From the NCBI GenBank assembly GCA_028280065.1, contig JANQMN010000034.1:1-64000 (forward strand): DNA of 64,000 nt, given 5' to 3'. The notes beneath the pieces are model-generated. The model ran no database searches, was not told the origin of the DNA, and saw only the letters and a list, made by a program, of their open reading frames with translations. The stretch is from Hahella sp. (GTDB lineage: Bacteria; Pseudomonadota; Gammaproteobacteria; Pseudomonadales; Oleiphilaceae). The translations under genes and the position numbers were made by a program. Of this stretch, positions 25,124 through 38,900 are shown in pieces; the first letter of the stretch is position 1; every line of letters starts with the position of its first letter.

Positions 25124-26095
25124 TTAAAGTTCGTCATTGATATACTCGATCTCGGCATTCGCGATGACACTATCCATCACCGCACGAACAGCCTTGCGCA
25201 TCTGCTGGGGTGCCAGCATTTTGCGTATTTCACCACTGACTTCGCTCAAGGGCTTTGGCGCTTGTTCCCGGGTGCCCGTAACCCGCATAATAAATGGGAT
25301 GCCTTTTATATAAACCACGTCTGATACATCGCCGGCTTCCAAGCGCTGAATCACTTGCTCAATCTCCGGGTCCAGCAATCCGTCCAGTAACTCGCCCTGT
25401 CGATAGAACAAACCATATAAGGTCTGCCATTCCGCCTGCTTTTCATGCCAAACCCGTGTATTACGAATAGTGTTCACATTTGCCAGCAATCCATCACGCT
25501 GAGTCTCGGTGGGAACAGTCCGGGTACGCAGCAACTCATATTGTTTAACGGTTTTCGCACCAAATCGCTCAGGGTTTTGACGGTAATAATCTTCCACCAT
25601 TTTGGTGGAAACGGGCGTTGGCGAAACCACTTGTTCCAGATACGCTTTAACCAGTAATTCCTCTTCGTAAGCTGCAGTTTGCTTTCGAATGAGCGCCAGA
25701 TCGTCATCAGTGAGCTCTTTTTCTGCAACAAGCTGCATAGCCTTACTCGCCACCATACTTTCGAGAGTTTTTTGCCTGATATCGTCGTTTAGCAGCATTT
25801 GCTCGGCTTGCGAAAAAGTTCGGACAATTGTCAACTCAACATCAAGTTCAGTGACTGGATGACCATTTACCTTTGCCAGGACGGGGGAGTCATCGAATGC
25901 TGCGGCATCCTCGACAAACCCAGTTTCCGGTGAAGACCCGGCTGGATGTTCCTGGCTTGCATCGTTCGATGCCTCTTGACAGGCGGATCCGGCAGCGACA
26001 AGAACGATTACCATGGCCAACCGGAACCAAATCCCCGGGACTTCTATAAATCGAACTTTATAAAAACATCCCTGTATATTCATAAAGGAAACCAT
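25124..26095 (-). CDS. Exported SurA/PpiC-like protein with degenerate isomerase part
   Basis: This 323-residue protein has a long N-terminal segment ending in a hydrophobic stretch and VAAGSAC, a weak lipobox with Cys39. It is probably a lipoprotein. Residues about 70-190 resemble the SurA N-terminal chaperone fold (VLAKVNGHPVTELDVEL, then helices). The C-terminal part lies where a parvulin domain would be (DYYRQNPERF, EIEQVIQRLEAGDVSDVVYI, PFIMRVT), but the catalytic AHILL and GGxLGW motifs are missing. It may act as a chaperone only. It starts 3 nt after the upstream isomerase gene, so they are translationally coupled, with GGTAGG before the ATG. EpsD-type isomerases are the nearest kind I can name. 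Confidence 0.75.
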   Translation of the reverse strand: MVSFMNIQGCFYKVRFIEVPGIWFRLAMVIVLVAAGSACQEASNDASQEHPAGSSPETGFVEDAAAFDDSPVLAKVNGHPVTELDVELTIVRTFSQAEQMLLNDDIRQKTLESMVASKAMQLVAEKELTDDDLALIRKQTAAYEEELLVKAYLEQVVSPTPVSTKMVEDYYRQNPERFGAKTVKQYELLRTRTVPTETQRDGLLANVNTIRNTRVWHEKQAEWQTLYGLFYRQGELLDGLLDPEIEQVIQRLEAGDVSDVVYIKGIPFIMRVTGTREQAPKPLSEVSGEIRKMLAPQQMRKAVRAVMDSVIANAEIEYINDEL

Positions 26096-26098
26096 GAC

Positions 26099-26908
26099 CT
26101 ACCTTCCCTGGCTGATTTTTACCGATTTCAGCAGACGTTCTGTTTCCGCTCTCTTGGCCTGACTACGCAGTTGATAGCGAATATCCCCTTTTACTGCTTC
26201 AAGAGGTTTCTTGACGACCCGTGGGCCATCCAGCACTTTGAGAATATGGAAACCGAAGGATGTTAAGAAAGGTTCGCTGATCGTATCCGGTTGCATTGCA
26301 AAGGCTTTCTCAGAAAACTCCGGGGCGACTGCACCTTCATTTATCCACCCCAAACTGCCGCCCTTGGCGGCGGATACTTTATCTTCGGAGTATTGCCGGG
26401 CAATTTCCGCAAAAGACTCTCCGGCTTGAAGCTTGCTGTAAGCTTCATGGGCGGTAGTGAGAATGGCTTTTCGAGTGGATTCATCAGTTGTCGGTTTCAC
26501 ACGAAGGAGAATGTGCGCAACTTGAACCTTAGCGTTTTGATATTTCTCGATATTGTTGGAATAGTAATTCCGGACAGCATCGTCGCTGATGGCATCCTGT
26601 AAAAACATCTCAAAGTACCGGTTTAGCAACACTTGTTTACGAAACTCTTCGACTTCCGCTGCAATGAGAGAACCATCCAGCTTTTCCGTCTTTTGTATGG
26701 CAGCCGCCAGAGCAGTGCGTTCCAAGTAGGCATTAAGAGCACGCCCAGCGCGCTCTGCATCACTCGATGGAATGTTCTTGTGTTTAAGATAAGACTCGAA
26801 GGACTGTTTGGAGATTTCCTTTCCATCTACTTTTCCAACAGACTCCTGCTGACTACAAGCTGTCAGCAACAACGTGGAAATAAGTGTCGTCATAAGTAGT
26901 TTCTTCAT
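26099..26908 (-). CDS. Parvulin-type peptidyl-prolyl cis-trans isomerase lipoprotein
   Basis: This is a periplasmic foldase of the PpiC/SurA class. From the ATG at 26908 (GAAGAG 7 nt upstream; a TTG at 26923 is also possible) the protein has 269 residues. MKKLLMTTLISTLLLTACS is a lipoprotein signal with Cys18. Residues about 23-120 form a SurA-like helical arm. A complete parvulin domain follows at about 128-227: AHILLRVK, ESFAEIARQYSED, AAKGGSLGWINEG and TSFGFHILKVLDGP. It sits between the giant gene and the other large secreted proteins, which suggests that it helps fold them in the periplasm. The gap to the giant gene is about 73 nt. Confidence 0.9.
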   Translation of the reverse strand: MKKLLMTTLISTLLLTACSQQESVGKVDGKEISKQSFESYLKHKNIPSSDAERAGRALNAYLERTALAAAIQKTEKLDGSLIAAEVEEFRKQVLLNRYFEMFLQDAISDDAVRNYYSNNIEKYQNAKVQVAHILLRVKPTTDESTRKAILTTAHEAYSKLQAGESFAEIARQYSEDKVSAAKGGSLGWINEGAVAPEFSEKAFAMQPDTISEPFLTSFGFHILKVLDGPRVVKKPLEAVKGDIRYQLRSQAKRAETERLLKSVKISQGR

Positions 26909-26981
26909 TGCATTTCTCTTCAATAAACTTCCTGAATGTTTGTAACCTCAAGCAAAAGACGGCAATCACGATTTAGCGGTG

Positions 26982-29900
26982 TTAGGTCCCATAGTCACCA
27001 TAATCGCCGTAGTCACCATAGTCGCCATAGTCGCCATAGTCGCCGCAGTCAATGCTATTTCCATATTCCGATGAACCATATTCTGAAACACCTCGAACTT
27101 CAAAGGTGCGTTCATACTCTCCTAGTTCACCGTTCTCGAACCCATATTCGTCCGGATGCTCATCAGGTTCGGAGCCGTAGTATAGGTCTGCCACATAGTC
27201 GTCGATTTCATATTCCTGGACATCCAAGTCAGCGACTACCAAATAGACTTCGTCATCAGGACTCAGATATGTCGAAATCCCTGGGTTAAGGCCGCAATAG
27301 TCATCGTTGTAGCTCCTATTGTAGGCTCCTCTGTAGACCATCATGTGCGCGTCGAAATTCGCATTCGTGACCCAGAAGTAGTGTTCGCCCTCTTCGGTAG
27401 TATCGACAGCAAAGATAGAATAGGCTTCCGTGGCCATAAGTTCCCGCGTCGCTACGAAAGGTACGCTTACCTCTTCCATTGGGGTACGGGGAGTAGGTTT
27501 TGGTTTTACTGAGAACTCATAATCGTCATCTACATACCACTGTCCCAGTGCATCCAGTATCACAATAGTCATTGAATACTCACCCGGTGGCTGATAGGAA
27601 CGCAGGGGTATCGACAGCCGGAACTCGTCATCTTTACTCAGATGCATTCGGTCGTTATGAACACTGGTAACCACACCGATGACTTCGGTGTCTTCCGAAG
27701 GCAGTGAAAGTATCGCGCCAACCATAATCACATCCCTACCATCATCTTCAATATCAACGACTAGTGAATTGCTACCACCTTCATAGATGAAAGGATCATA
27801 AGGTGTCACATCTATCAGGCTAGGCGACGGATTGTCGTCAACATACAAACTAACGCTGGCGCTTACCATATCTGCAGGCTCACCTTCAAAACCGACAGGC
27901 TCCAGGAATAGCGTCAATATCCCATCGTCATTGATATAGTTTTCTAAGATTTCAAGTTCACCCTCGAACGCAAAATCGAAATCGTTGAGCTTAACAAATC
28001 CCAACTGCGGCGCATCCATTAATGGATTTTCAGCCAGATCACCAACGTAAATTTTCGATATCGACTCATTCGAATACACGCGGAAAGCCAATCGAGAATC
28101 CGGCGTATAAACAGGATTGGACACGTCTCCTTGCTCAATGACATTAAATACGTAACGAAGGTTCTGCTGTTCCGAAACACCGTTTCGCAAAGCATAGTAC
28201 GCCCAGCCGTACTCATCCTGATAAGCTCCGAAATCACGAGTCCGTAGATCTCCGATCAGAGCTTCGACATAAGGCTCATCGCCATCTGACAGAGATTGTA
28301 CTTCGAGGACAGGACCATCAATTTCAAAGGTTTTACCCCCATCCTGGACAATGCGTACCGACAGCAATTTTCCGTTGTCCTCCAAAGATGGGCGGTAAAG
28401 ATCGGCAGACACTTCGTAGTGCATGCGATAATGCGGCCAGTTAACAACACGTTTATTATCGACATAGCCCACAACGGATTCATCCAGTAGGTATTCAATC
28501 CGAGTGTCATGGAATGCTGGATCGGCGAGTAACGTCTGACTATATCGGTAACTCCACCAATCCAAAAGCTCCATTGGATAGCCTTCAGTAATCGTTAGGG
28601 TGTAATCGAAATATTCATCTATCCAGCTTTCATCTAGGTCAATAGTTCCTTCGCTTCCGGGATTAAGCGTGGGCACCGGCACCTGAGCTGTAAACGGTAT
28701 TGTCAAGGAACGGGTGGCATCGATGCTTTCTCCGTCCGGATCAACAGCCAACTCTAGCACCAGTGAAATATCTTCGACGAAATTCCCAAGCTGTTTCGGC
28801 ACAATGAGGAAATACCTCGATGCATTATTTTCATCCCGCTCAAGCTCACCGGTAAAGTACGAATCGCCAGCAAAGAAGGTCGTTTCATCCTTGACGAGGT
28901 ATGGAGAATCTCCACATGGATCGTCATCAAAACGATCCTTAAGTTCACAATCAGTCAGTAGCGGATAACGTTCGATCCAATCCTCTTCGCCCTCATCCTG
29001 GCTGACGACCAGTTCGGCATCTTCAATTGCAAACTGTTCGCTACTTACCAGATCAAAGACAATAAACCCAAAGGTATCCGCAGAAGGATAGAGCATTTGC
29101 GGCACTTCAGTGTCGAGCAGCAATAGATTCAACTCAAAAGACGGTTCAGTTTGAGGCGGACTTGTGACGACAACAGGAACAGACTGATTAACCGCACTGT
29201 TGCTATACAGACTCACTTGAATTGCAGTTTCGCCTTCGGCTTGTGCGGTTAACAAACCGGTAGTGTCAACCGTTACCACACTATCGTCGCCGGACACATA
29301 TCCGAGAATGTCCTCAATAGAAGTAATATCTGCCGGATAGTTTCGCTCTTCATAACGGAATGTCGCCATCACATTCAGTTGTTCCGTATTGGGTGATTCA
29401 CCCTCAACGAAGCTAACGCTAGATGGAGTCACCGACAGACTCGTTATGTATGTGGGATCGACAAACGGGTCATACCCGCTGCTCGGATCAGATCCTGAAA
29501 CAACTTCTACCTTGTCCGGTATACCGTCACCATCGGTATCATTACTATTAGGATCAGAGCCATTGATAAACTCATCGAAATCGTTCAGTCCATCTCCGTC
29601 CGTATCCGGATTGTTAGGATCAGACTGATTTTCCAACTCATCTCGGTTACTGAGTCCATCGCCGTCGAAATCCTCATCGCCATCCGGAATACCGTTGTTA
29701 TCAGAATCCGAATTGGCCGGGTCATACCCCAATTGCACTTCCAGTGAGTTCGACAGACCATCGCTATCGAAGTCTCCGTTCGGAGTTAAGATGGTGATTA
29801 ACAATTGATTGCCACTGACAAAGGTAGGCTCATCCACGCCTGGCACCTTGCCGGATAATGAAATGGCCAGTCGGACGCCATCTTCTGCAAAGGTTGGCGC

Positions 29901-32900
29901 TGTCATTTCTACAGCACTCAGATCAACCGACAGGCTTTGATAAGGTGTCGTTGTCCATGGCAGCTCGGTTTCAACACGCTCAACGGCAAGGTTCCCTTCC
30001 AGACCCGCGAGATCCAAGCCATCTGCATACTGCGTACCCAGCAAGATCGTGCTCCCTGCCAGGAAGTAGCGATCATCAGGAACAGTTAACATTGCAGTGG
30101 AAGTACAGATATTCTGAGTCTGCGCTAACACCTCATCATTCGCCGCAATACCTTGCATTGCCGTCGGTACCACAGTTACTTCGTAGCAAGCGCCTAAATC
30201 GAGAGGTGCTTCGGGAACAAACCGTAAGGTGGTTCCACCGGTTAACTCGTTGGCAGCAAGTGAAAATTCTCCGACAACTTCACTACCCTGATAACGGAAA
30301 CTTGCCAGCGTTTCGCCACCGGTGGTTTCTACACCTTCTGTATATTCAAGGCTCGCAGTGAGGACATCACTATTTACGACCTGATCGAACCTGGATTCAT
30401 AGATTGCGGGCTTGCGCTTGAGGAAGTCTAATTCCAGAGATCCCAGTTTACTGATTGTGGCGAGATTAGGCGTAACTCCGTTGACCGATACGGTAACTGT
30501 TTCGACCTCGGCTGTGGCAACGGTAAATTCACCATAGCCCCGCACTATCTGATCCTGAACGCTATTGCTCTCCGTATTCAAGACAGCTGCGCCATCCACC
30601 GTGAGATCGATAGCAACGTCAGCGTCCTGAGGTGTAGACAATGGATCAAGGCGCTCGACTTGGTTGTAGTATTTATCTAACAATAGGGCGCCCACAGTGA
30701 CCGTTTCACCGGCCTCAAGTCGTTCATCCTCGCCCAGTTCATGATTCGTCCTACCGACGGCTTCCAATCTAACCTGGAAAGGCTCGTTGGCGATTACCGG
30801 CACGGGTATTTCACTGACAGTGACGGTGTCAACTGAATTAGCATTCGGATAGTATTCCGTCGATACATGCAAAGGATCGTCCATAGAGACATTGGCCAAA
30901 TAGACCTGAGCTTCCGTCGGAACGCTTACCGGGACAACCGCCTGGCCCTTGTTTAATGTAATGATGGCTTCTTCACCCTCGGCGAGTGGCGTAATCTGCA
31001 GATTCGTGGCAAATCCAAAATGGAATCCCTGGTGGGGCAATTGCACTTTCACTCTGGTCACCGAATCGTCCGTGACCAGATTACCACCTGCATCATGGGC
31101 GCTTACGAGCAGACTGAAGAGTTCCCCCGCCATCACCTGACCAACATTGGCAAACCGGAGTTCTACCGTGTCGCTTGCGTCAATCCGTATCCGGCGCAGT
31201 GTATTGACCAAAGGATTGGCCACCAAGGTTGCTCGCAAATCATGCAAACCGGCTTTCTGTGAAGAATCCAGATTTAGAACAGCCAGACCGTTAATGTCTG
31301 ACAGGGCCGTTCCAAGATCTTGTTCTTTTACAATCTCACCATCAGCATCCAATTCGGTTAGAGTCCACTGGACAGTCTGGAACGGAACCCGGCGCTGCGC
31401 GCTATCCAAGACTGCAATCTGATAAACCGGAAGATCGCCAACTGCAAAAGCGACTGGATTGAATGCGGCCTGATCCGCTTCCTTATGGAACTTCAGTTCA
31501 TTTGGCTGACGCGTCAGACTAATGCTGTACTCACCCGTTTCATCACTTTGCCCCAGATGATCGGTCAACCGCACTTTGAAACGGTAGGTATCGTCTGCAA
31601 TCGTATTAGTAGGAAGCAATATACCGAGAGCGGCAGACCTTGATGGATCCGTGTGGGTTTGCGACTTCACAACCTTACCGGCATTCGGCGAACTTTCTAC
31701 GATTTCTATGAGGACGGAGTCTGTGCCATCGTTTGCACTCTCAATGTCGGTAATGTTGATAATCGTCGTATTGCCATAGATTTCATTGGTCGTGAACGAG
31801 ACTCCCAAGTTACCGGCTTGTGGAATTTGGTCGGGTAGTACAGTGACCGAAATGTTCCGGCTCGTTACCTGGCCAATATCATCAGTAACTGTAAGGGTTA
31901 GATCCTGATTTTGGCTAGTTGGCAATCGCTCAGTTCGCTTGTCGCGCAGATAAAATGGCAGCGGGCTGGAGAAAGTCGTCGCATTGTTCGCCAGATGGGT
32001 CGTCGTGAAACCGTTCCAACTGACTTCTACTTTGTTGATCGCAACGGCATCGGATACGCGATATTTAATTTCCAGCAAACTCTGTTCGGCTACCGGCGAG
32101 GAAATCAATTCAAAAAACTCAATCTGTGGTGCTTCGTCTTCCACAATTTCATAAGTTTGCGCAAAGACCTTCTGATTACCCGCGCGATCCTTGACTGTCA
32201 GTTCGTAAGTTAGGTTCTGCCCTTCCCGAGATGTGGTTTCGCGGTGGGTAATTGAACCATCTTCAAAGACAGCGGCCACGATAATGCCATTTCGACGGAG
32301 GATTGCCGATTCGACGCCACTTTCGGGATCCGCTACGGTGCTTTCAAGAACAAAGTCATGCTCGGCCACTATTTCAGTAGGAGCCAACATCGGTCCGTCG
32401 ATTGTAAACGGTGAAATAGAAGGTAAAACATTGTCTTCCGCACGAATGATTTGAACTGGTTCCGATTCCGTCGTATTACCGAACACATCAACGGCTCTGA
32501 CTTTTAAGTACTGGCCACTTTCGATATCGCTCCGATAAATGACGTATTCCGGACCATAGTGTTTTCCGATGATTTCAAAGGGATCATCCGGATTATCTTC
32601 TTTAGTCACCCAGTACTCGACTTGATAAACCGGCTCGGAGCTATCCTTGACTTCCGCACTAATCTCCAACGGTTTGGGTTCGAAGGTCGGTATACCTGAT
32701 ACCGGATGGGTAATGATTACATTAAACGCATTCCCCGGAAGGTCTTCACCCTGTAGTAACACTTCTCTATTGCCCGAGAGTATCCGGTCACCGGCAACGG
32801 TTTCGATCAATGCATTTACCAGGAATGGTTGACCATTTCTAAGTGAAGGCGGCACCAGCAACGTCGCACTGAAGGGAGCCTCGTAGCTGCCACTAACCAC

Positions 32901-35900
32901 TTCGCCATTGATCATATATTTGACAGACGCGACATAGTCCGTTTCAGTTAAGGTCAGCATCAGCAGGTCGCCCTGAATAAACTCGTGGCTGGGGGCCGGT
33001 TCGCGCAGCGCGGCAGTGTTACCGAGCAAACTGTCTCCTAACTGAAAGATTTCTACGCCATTGCCACCAAGCGCCGCGACAAGCAATCCGTTGTCGGTAT
33101 CCAATCCGGTAATCTGACGGTTGATAGCAAACTCAGATTCCTCTACCGCTGTCCAATTTTCAGTTTCTATGGCTCTAAGCAGTACTTCTGAAGTTGTTTG
33201 TTGTGCCACCCAGACAAGGCCATTGCCGTATGTGAGTCCTGAAATATTCAAAGTATCGTTTAGATCAATGACAGTATTCTGGAAAGAATTGAGATCCAGC
33301 TTGTGGATGGAATTTTCCAGGGTGAAATAGAGGTGATCTCCAGAGGTCGCAAGATGTTCCATTGTGTGCGTCGCACCATCGATCAGTGAAGAGATCTCTA
33401 CCAGAAAATCATCAAATGGCAAAGTTCCTGGTTTGACCCGATACAAACGGTGATTATCCGTCGCCACATAGATAACTTCGCCGTGCGTGACCAGGCTAAT
33501 GATAGTTTCGCCGGATGCGACTTCTATAGTATCTGTCAGGCTGAAGTTGGATTTACTGGCAAAATGTATCCGACCGCCATCGGTTGCGAGCACCATGGTA
33601 GGTGTCGTCGTCAAATGTCCGGTTTCGAAGCCCGAGAATACTACCTGGTCACTGGCGGCTTCATTCAGAAGCGCGTCGGAGCTCACTGCCACTACTACAC
33701 GACGATCATTCTGGGCCAGGTAAAGCGTGCCTTCGTCAAGGGCAACCGCATGGCTCCCAACAGTATCGCGCTGCTCCGGATAGGATTTCTCCTGCCAACC
33801 CCCTTGGCTGTAATCGACTAGTTGAGCGCCATAAAGGCCCGCAGCGACGCCAATGCGCCCATTTTCAATGGCTACATCCGTGGCATATCCTTTAGGTCGC
33901 TCAGTAGCGTAGATTCGAGTGATCGTGTTGTTATTGCGCCCAGGCAATAGGGTCTGGCCAGGTTCACCCGGTAAATAGATTTTACCTTGGAACAACTGCC
34001 CACGATGCAGATCTGTCGGCAGCTCAAGAGTGAATTGGCCTACCTTTTCGGGTGCACGACCATTCCAGACATTCAGATACTGGACTTGTTGCTGTTCAGC
34101 GCCTAGGGCAACTACGTAATGGCCAAGGGAAATCAGATGGTCGGCCTGAACATCCGCCCCAAATTGTTGCCAAAGCTGTCCACTTCGATCAAGGCTGAAG
34201 AGATCGCCAATGGAGGTAGCAATAACTACCAAATCACCAACTGCAACCATGGCTGTAGCCCCGGGGATTTCCAGCGAACTGCCTAAATCAATAACAACAC
34301 TCTCTGCGCCGATGTCGTGGTCAACAACATTGAAATAGGCATCACCCCTCAATACACCAAAGCCTGCTCTATGGCGCACGACATCAAGAACTGGCGCAGT
34401 GGGACTGTAATCATATTCCAAGTCTCCATCTCGAACAGTAACGGCAACATCAGTGAGGGCGTTACCGGCAACATTGAAAGCCTGAAGATCTTCTCCCGCA
34501 ATAGCAAGTATGGTGTCAAAGCCTACGGCCAGATCCGTGATAACATCTTGCGTCGGATGCGTCCCCGCAATGAGGAAATTCTCGTCAGGATCAAGAATGA
34601 CCAGTTGCCGATTCGCCAAGGCCAGCAATAACCGGTCCTCCAGACGCACCATTGCGGTGATGTCCGCATCCAGCGTAGCAACAACTTCCTGGTTTTCATT
34701 GCGTAACTGGCGGCCTTGGGCGAACCAAGCGCCATCAGCATCCGGCAGCATTACATCGAAGACAACTCCTGATGGCTCCAGGTTCGGTTTGTAACCCTGA
34801 ACAACCTGAACTTCCTGCTGCGTGGTCCGATCATTACCAAATTCATCTTGCACAGTGGCTACGATCAGGAGCCTATCGGTTTCTGAAGGTACGGCCAGCG
34901 ACACCTCTGTTTCCCCGGAGGCCAACAAGGTGTTGGCCGCATCATAAACTTCAACCCTGGAGACATATCCTGCCAGATCCGTGTTGGTAAGGGTCCAAGT
35001 CAGCTCACTTCCAACAAACACGCTTGATGAAGCTCCGTTTAATACCGGGTTCGGCACATGCAACTTAGGAGCGATTCGAATACCCACTTCACGCTCACTG
35101 AAGCGATATTCTTCACCGAAATAGGCCCGAACCTTAATGTAATAGGTAGAAAGCGCATCGACGGCAGGCAGGCGCAGTGTGGCTTCGCCTTGCGATTGGA
35201 TGCTAAGTACGCGACTTAGTTCATTGCGGTTGAAATCCAGCAACGTAATTTCTATGTAGTTGGCCGGCACGTCACCGGTATCGACAGCAGAGTACCTGAC
35301 TTGAATCTCGTCACCTTCCGCAACGCTCGCATTGTTTGACGGGCTAAGCAGAATCACTGAGGCCTGTTCCGGCGAGTTCGCCTGTAAATTTACTCTATGT
35401 GTGGCACTATCTGCCGAATTCACCTGATGACTGAACTCCAGGTCCACTTCATCAATAGAAGGTAGATTGAGCCATTGCCAGGCATGATTGCCTGTGGCGG
35501 CCATTGGATAAGCGATCCCGGCTACAGTAATACTTTGAGACGAGGTTCTGGCGGAACTGCCCAAGGCCGCAACGACGGGCACTCTCGCACCTTGGACTAT
35601 CGATGCTTGGTCAACAGGTATTAACGTCTGGACATCTGAAAGATGGCTGACATCAACAACCAAAGTATCGCTTTGTTCGCCGCCGTGAGTCTGAACGATA
35701 ACGGTTAGCGGTTCTGCAGTTAATTCTGCATAAGGCAGGAGCCAGGTTCTTTCACCACCGACAATCTGTTCAATGTGAGGTATAGCCCGGTCAGTCTGTG
35801 TGAACGAAACTCGGGTTTGACCTGTAACAGTTTCATTCAAGGATACTTCTACCAAAGCACCAAAGTTCCGAGGTTCAGCGGAGGCAGTTATCGTTGGAGA

Positions 35901-38900
35901 AACCTCTGTTGTATTAATCTCCTTTCTTATCACAGTACTTAATCCATCCCGTAAGGATGAAGTGTAAAGCGCTTTGGGCGCTACTAAGAACTGTTCGCTG
36001 GCATTGATAAGTTGGCCAATTAACTCGGAATTTCGATATGCCTGCCAGAGTACCTGATCATCCGGTTTCACCGTTCTTAACCATACGATATCTCCGTCGA
36101 TTTCATAGTCGGTTACCGTATTTCCAAGCGGCCATTCGGAATCCCCAAGCGCGACGAGAGAATTGTCGGCGAGCACTTGGTGATGGCTTAGACTTTGGTC
36201 CGACCAACTGGTGATATAGATTCCGTCAGTCGCAAAACCTTGCTGATCAGGCAACGCAATAAAAGCCTCCTGAGCTAAATGCGGAACGCCGTCAACCGCC
36301 ACTTTAAACTTATAAAATCCTGATTCAGTTAGGAGGAAGAGTTTATCCGCGGCAACTCTTGCGTCCAGTACAGGTTCACCTAACTGGTAACCGGCAACTT
36401 GTATCGCACCATTGTCAGTAAGCTTAAGAGCGCTAAACAGCTCACCGTGGCGAATGAATGCGGTATCGCCGTTCGCCCCAACCAAATTGCCAGACAAGGT
36501 ATATCGACGAGCCGCTTCCAATGAACCATTGGATAGCTTGTAAAATAACAGCTCATGTTGACCTTCAGACTGGACCTGGGTAATCAAACCGGTTCCGGTC
36601 GATTGCATATGGATGACCGCTCCGGTTGCACTTTGGTCAATGGTTTCATTGCCTAGAACTACCTGGTATCCACCACCGCGACGATTAAATACCGTAATTA
36701 TGCCTTCACCAGCCAAACCGGCGATTTGTTCCAGACCTGCGATTTGCTCGCTTGCATCACCGGCAACTAGCCAATCAATAGTTCCATTATCTGAGAAATA
36801 GGGTATTTTTTGCCGTGGATAGAAGCCATATTTTTCATTCCCCGACAAATCATTCAAGATGGCTTCAACTAAAACGCTACTGCCTTCAGCATTTACATCA
36901 CTAAAGAAAGAAGCAGTCATAGGCATGATTCCGGGTGTAGGGCTGCCAGTAGGATCATAGACTTTGAGAGCTGAAGATGCCGCGTAGTCGACCATACCGT
37001 CCGGCACAGCGCCAGAGACCAACAACTGAGTACCCGTAAGCAAATGTTCAGAAGGTAATACCTGCACGGCTATCTCTTCGGAAATGCCCGGATCATCCTT
37101 GACTGAAAGGAAGGTATAGGCTTTCAAGGTGCCTTTTTGGAGTCTTGCCAATATCACAATATCTTCACTCACTTCCGGAATGGTTGTTGTGATAAATTGC
37201 CTTTCCGTTCCATCCCCCGGATGAGAAACAGAAATACCTGTGGAAGCTTCAACACCACCTATATCCAAGAAAAGTTCTGCATCTGGTACGTTGCGCAGCA
37301 AAACTTCGAAAGTAACTTCCTGACCTTCACGGAATTCCTTACCGTTTACAGGTGTAATAATCTCTACTTTCGGAGCACCAGCCACGGCATCGTATGGGAA
37401 CAGCGTAATTTGTGCCGGCTGACTTTCGTTACCATTCGGATCGGTAGCGGTTGCAGTTATGACAACGCCGTCATCCAGCTCTCCGGCAGTTGGAACGAAG
37501 CTGTAGCGCGTCGGGTCCTCCAACAACTCGGCCATTCCACCATTACGGCTGACTTCAACGGTTTCGATACCATACTTATCAAAAGCCTTTATCAGAACGT
37601 CCGTTCTCTCGTCCAATGGAATGTGGCTACCATCTTCAGGTGAAACGATTTGAATCGACGGCGGAGTCTTGTCGAGATACAAGGTATAATCGTGATCCAG
37701 AACTTTAGTAAAACCAAAGCCATACTCAACTTCTAATCGGGCTGTCATCTCAACAGGCGTGAGTGTTGCTCCCTCCGGCAACAGATCCTTGATCTTAGGA
37801 TTCAAGAAGGATCCCATTGCCTCCCCGGTGCCATGATCATAGGAACTGTAAACATCCATCGGCTGACCGTTGCGAATCTTGTCTACATTCATTCGTGCTT
37901 GGTAAACCATATCTACATCGCCCACCAAATCAAACCGCAATGCAGCCCTTACGGATTCTTCGGGCTCGGAGGGATCAGTACTAAAGTTCTCCAGATTGAT
38001 AATCGGATCTCTAACATCCGCCCTAACCGTGAACTCGGACTTATTGTTTTGCCTGTCTTTCGCTTCTAGGAGGATTTCATAAAATTCGAAGCTTCTTTCG
38101 ATATCGGTTTCGATTACTCCCATTTGCAACGAGTTCCAACCGGATGCAGATGTATCGAACCGCGTTCTTTCCCGGAATTGGAAGGTCACTTTACTCGAAT
38201 CATTTGTGTCGTAGTTATCTTCGGCAGCGACTTCAAATTGATAGGAACGCCCTTTCGTCAATATCGTCGCAGCATCCACAACTGCACCGTCGGCTTTTCG
38301 TAATACTACAAGCCCTTTCGGCGGAAGCGTGTCATTAGCAGTGAAGACATGGTTAAAAGTTCCGTCGCCCGCCAAGTTACCTGATATGTCCTGTATCTGA
38401 GTAATAGCAACGCGATAACGGGCATTATCCTCCAACAGTTGACCGCTCTTAAGACGCAGCGCAATAGTATCAGACGACAAGTTGACCAGTTCAAATCTGA
38501 TGCTTATATCAGTTGATGGGGAATCTGAGTAATCCAGAAAATCCTTGATCACGGAGAACTCGGCTACTGCAGCATCGACAGCTTCATTGTAGGGAAGTAC
38601 AAGTGCCGATTTGTAATCCAGTTTGTTGACGCCACCTCCATCCAGAACCGGCGCTGTGTCGTCAATCCCTAACAATACCAAGGATTCATTTGCAAAGACT
38701 GTTTCGTCCGTTGCCTGACGATGAATAACTAACTGGTACTGTTTGCCTGGTAGGCTAACCGGTGAGTCAGCAATTAATCTACCGGCATCTATTCGATAAT
38801 CCAGGCGGTAGTTATCATGAATAGTCGTACCGTCGTTGAAAGGAATTAGATACACCGCGAGTGATCCGGCGAGGCCTTCTCCGGTAACGGCTATCTGATC

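Noticed and set aside
29858-30361. 167-codon plus-strand open frame
   Set aside because: It is antisense inside the giant gene, with unlikely composition and no ribosome binding site.
36718-36760. Tandem EQIAGL hexapeptide duplication in the giant protein
   Set aside because: It is a single 18-nt imperfect duplication, most simply explained as local slippage with no apparent function.
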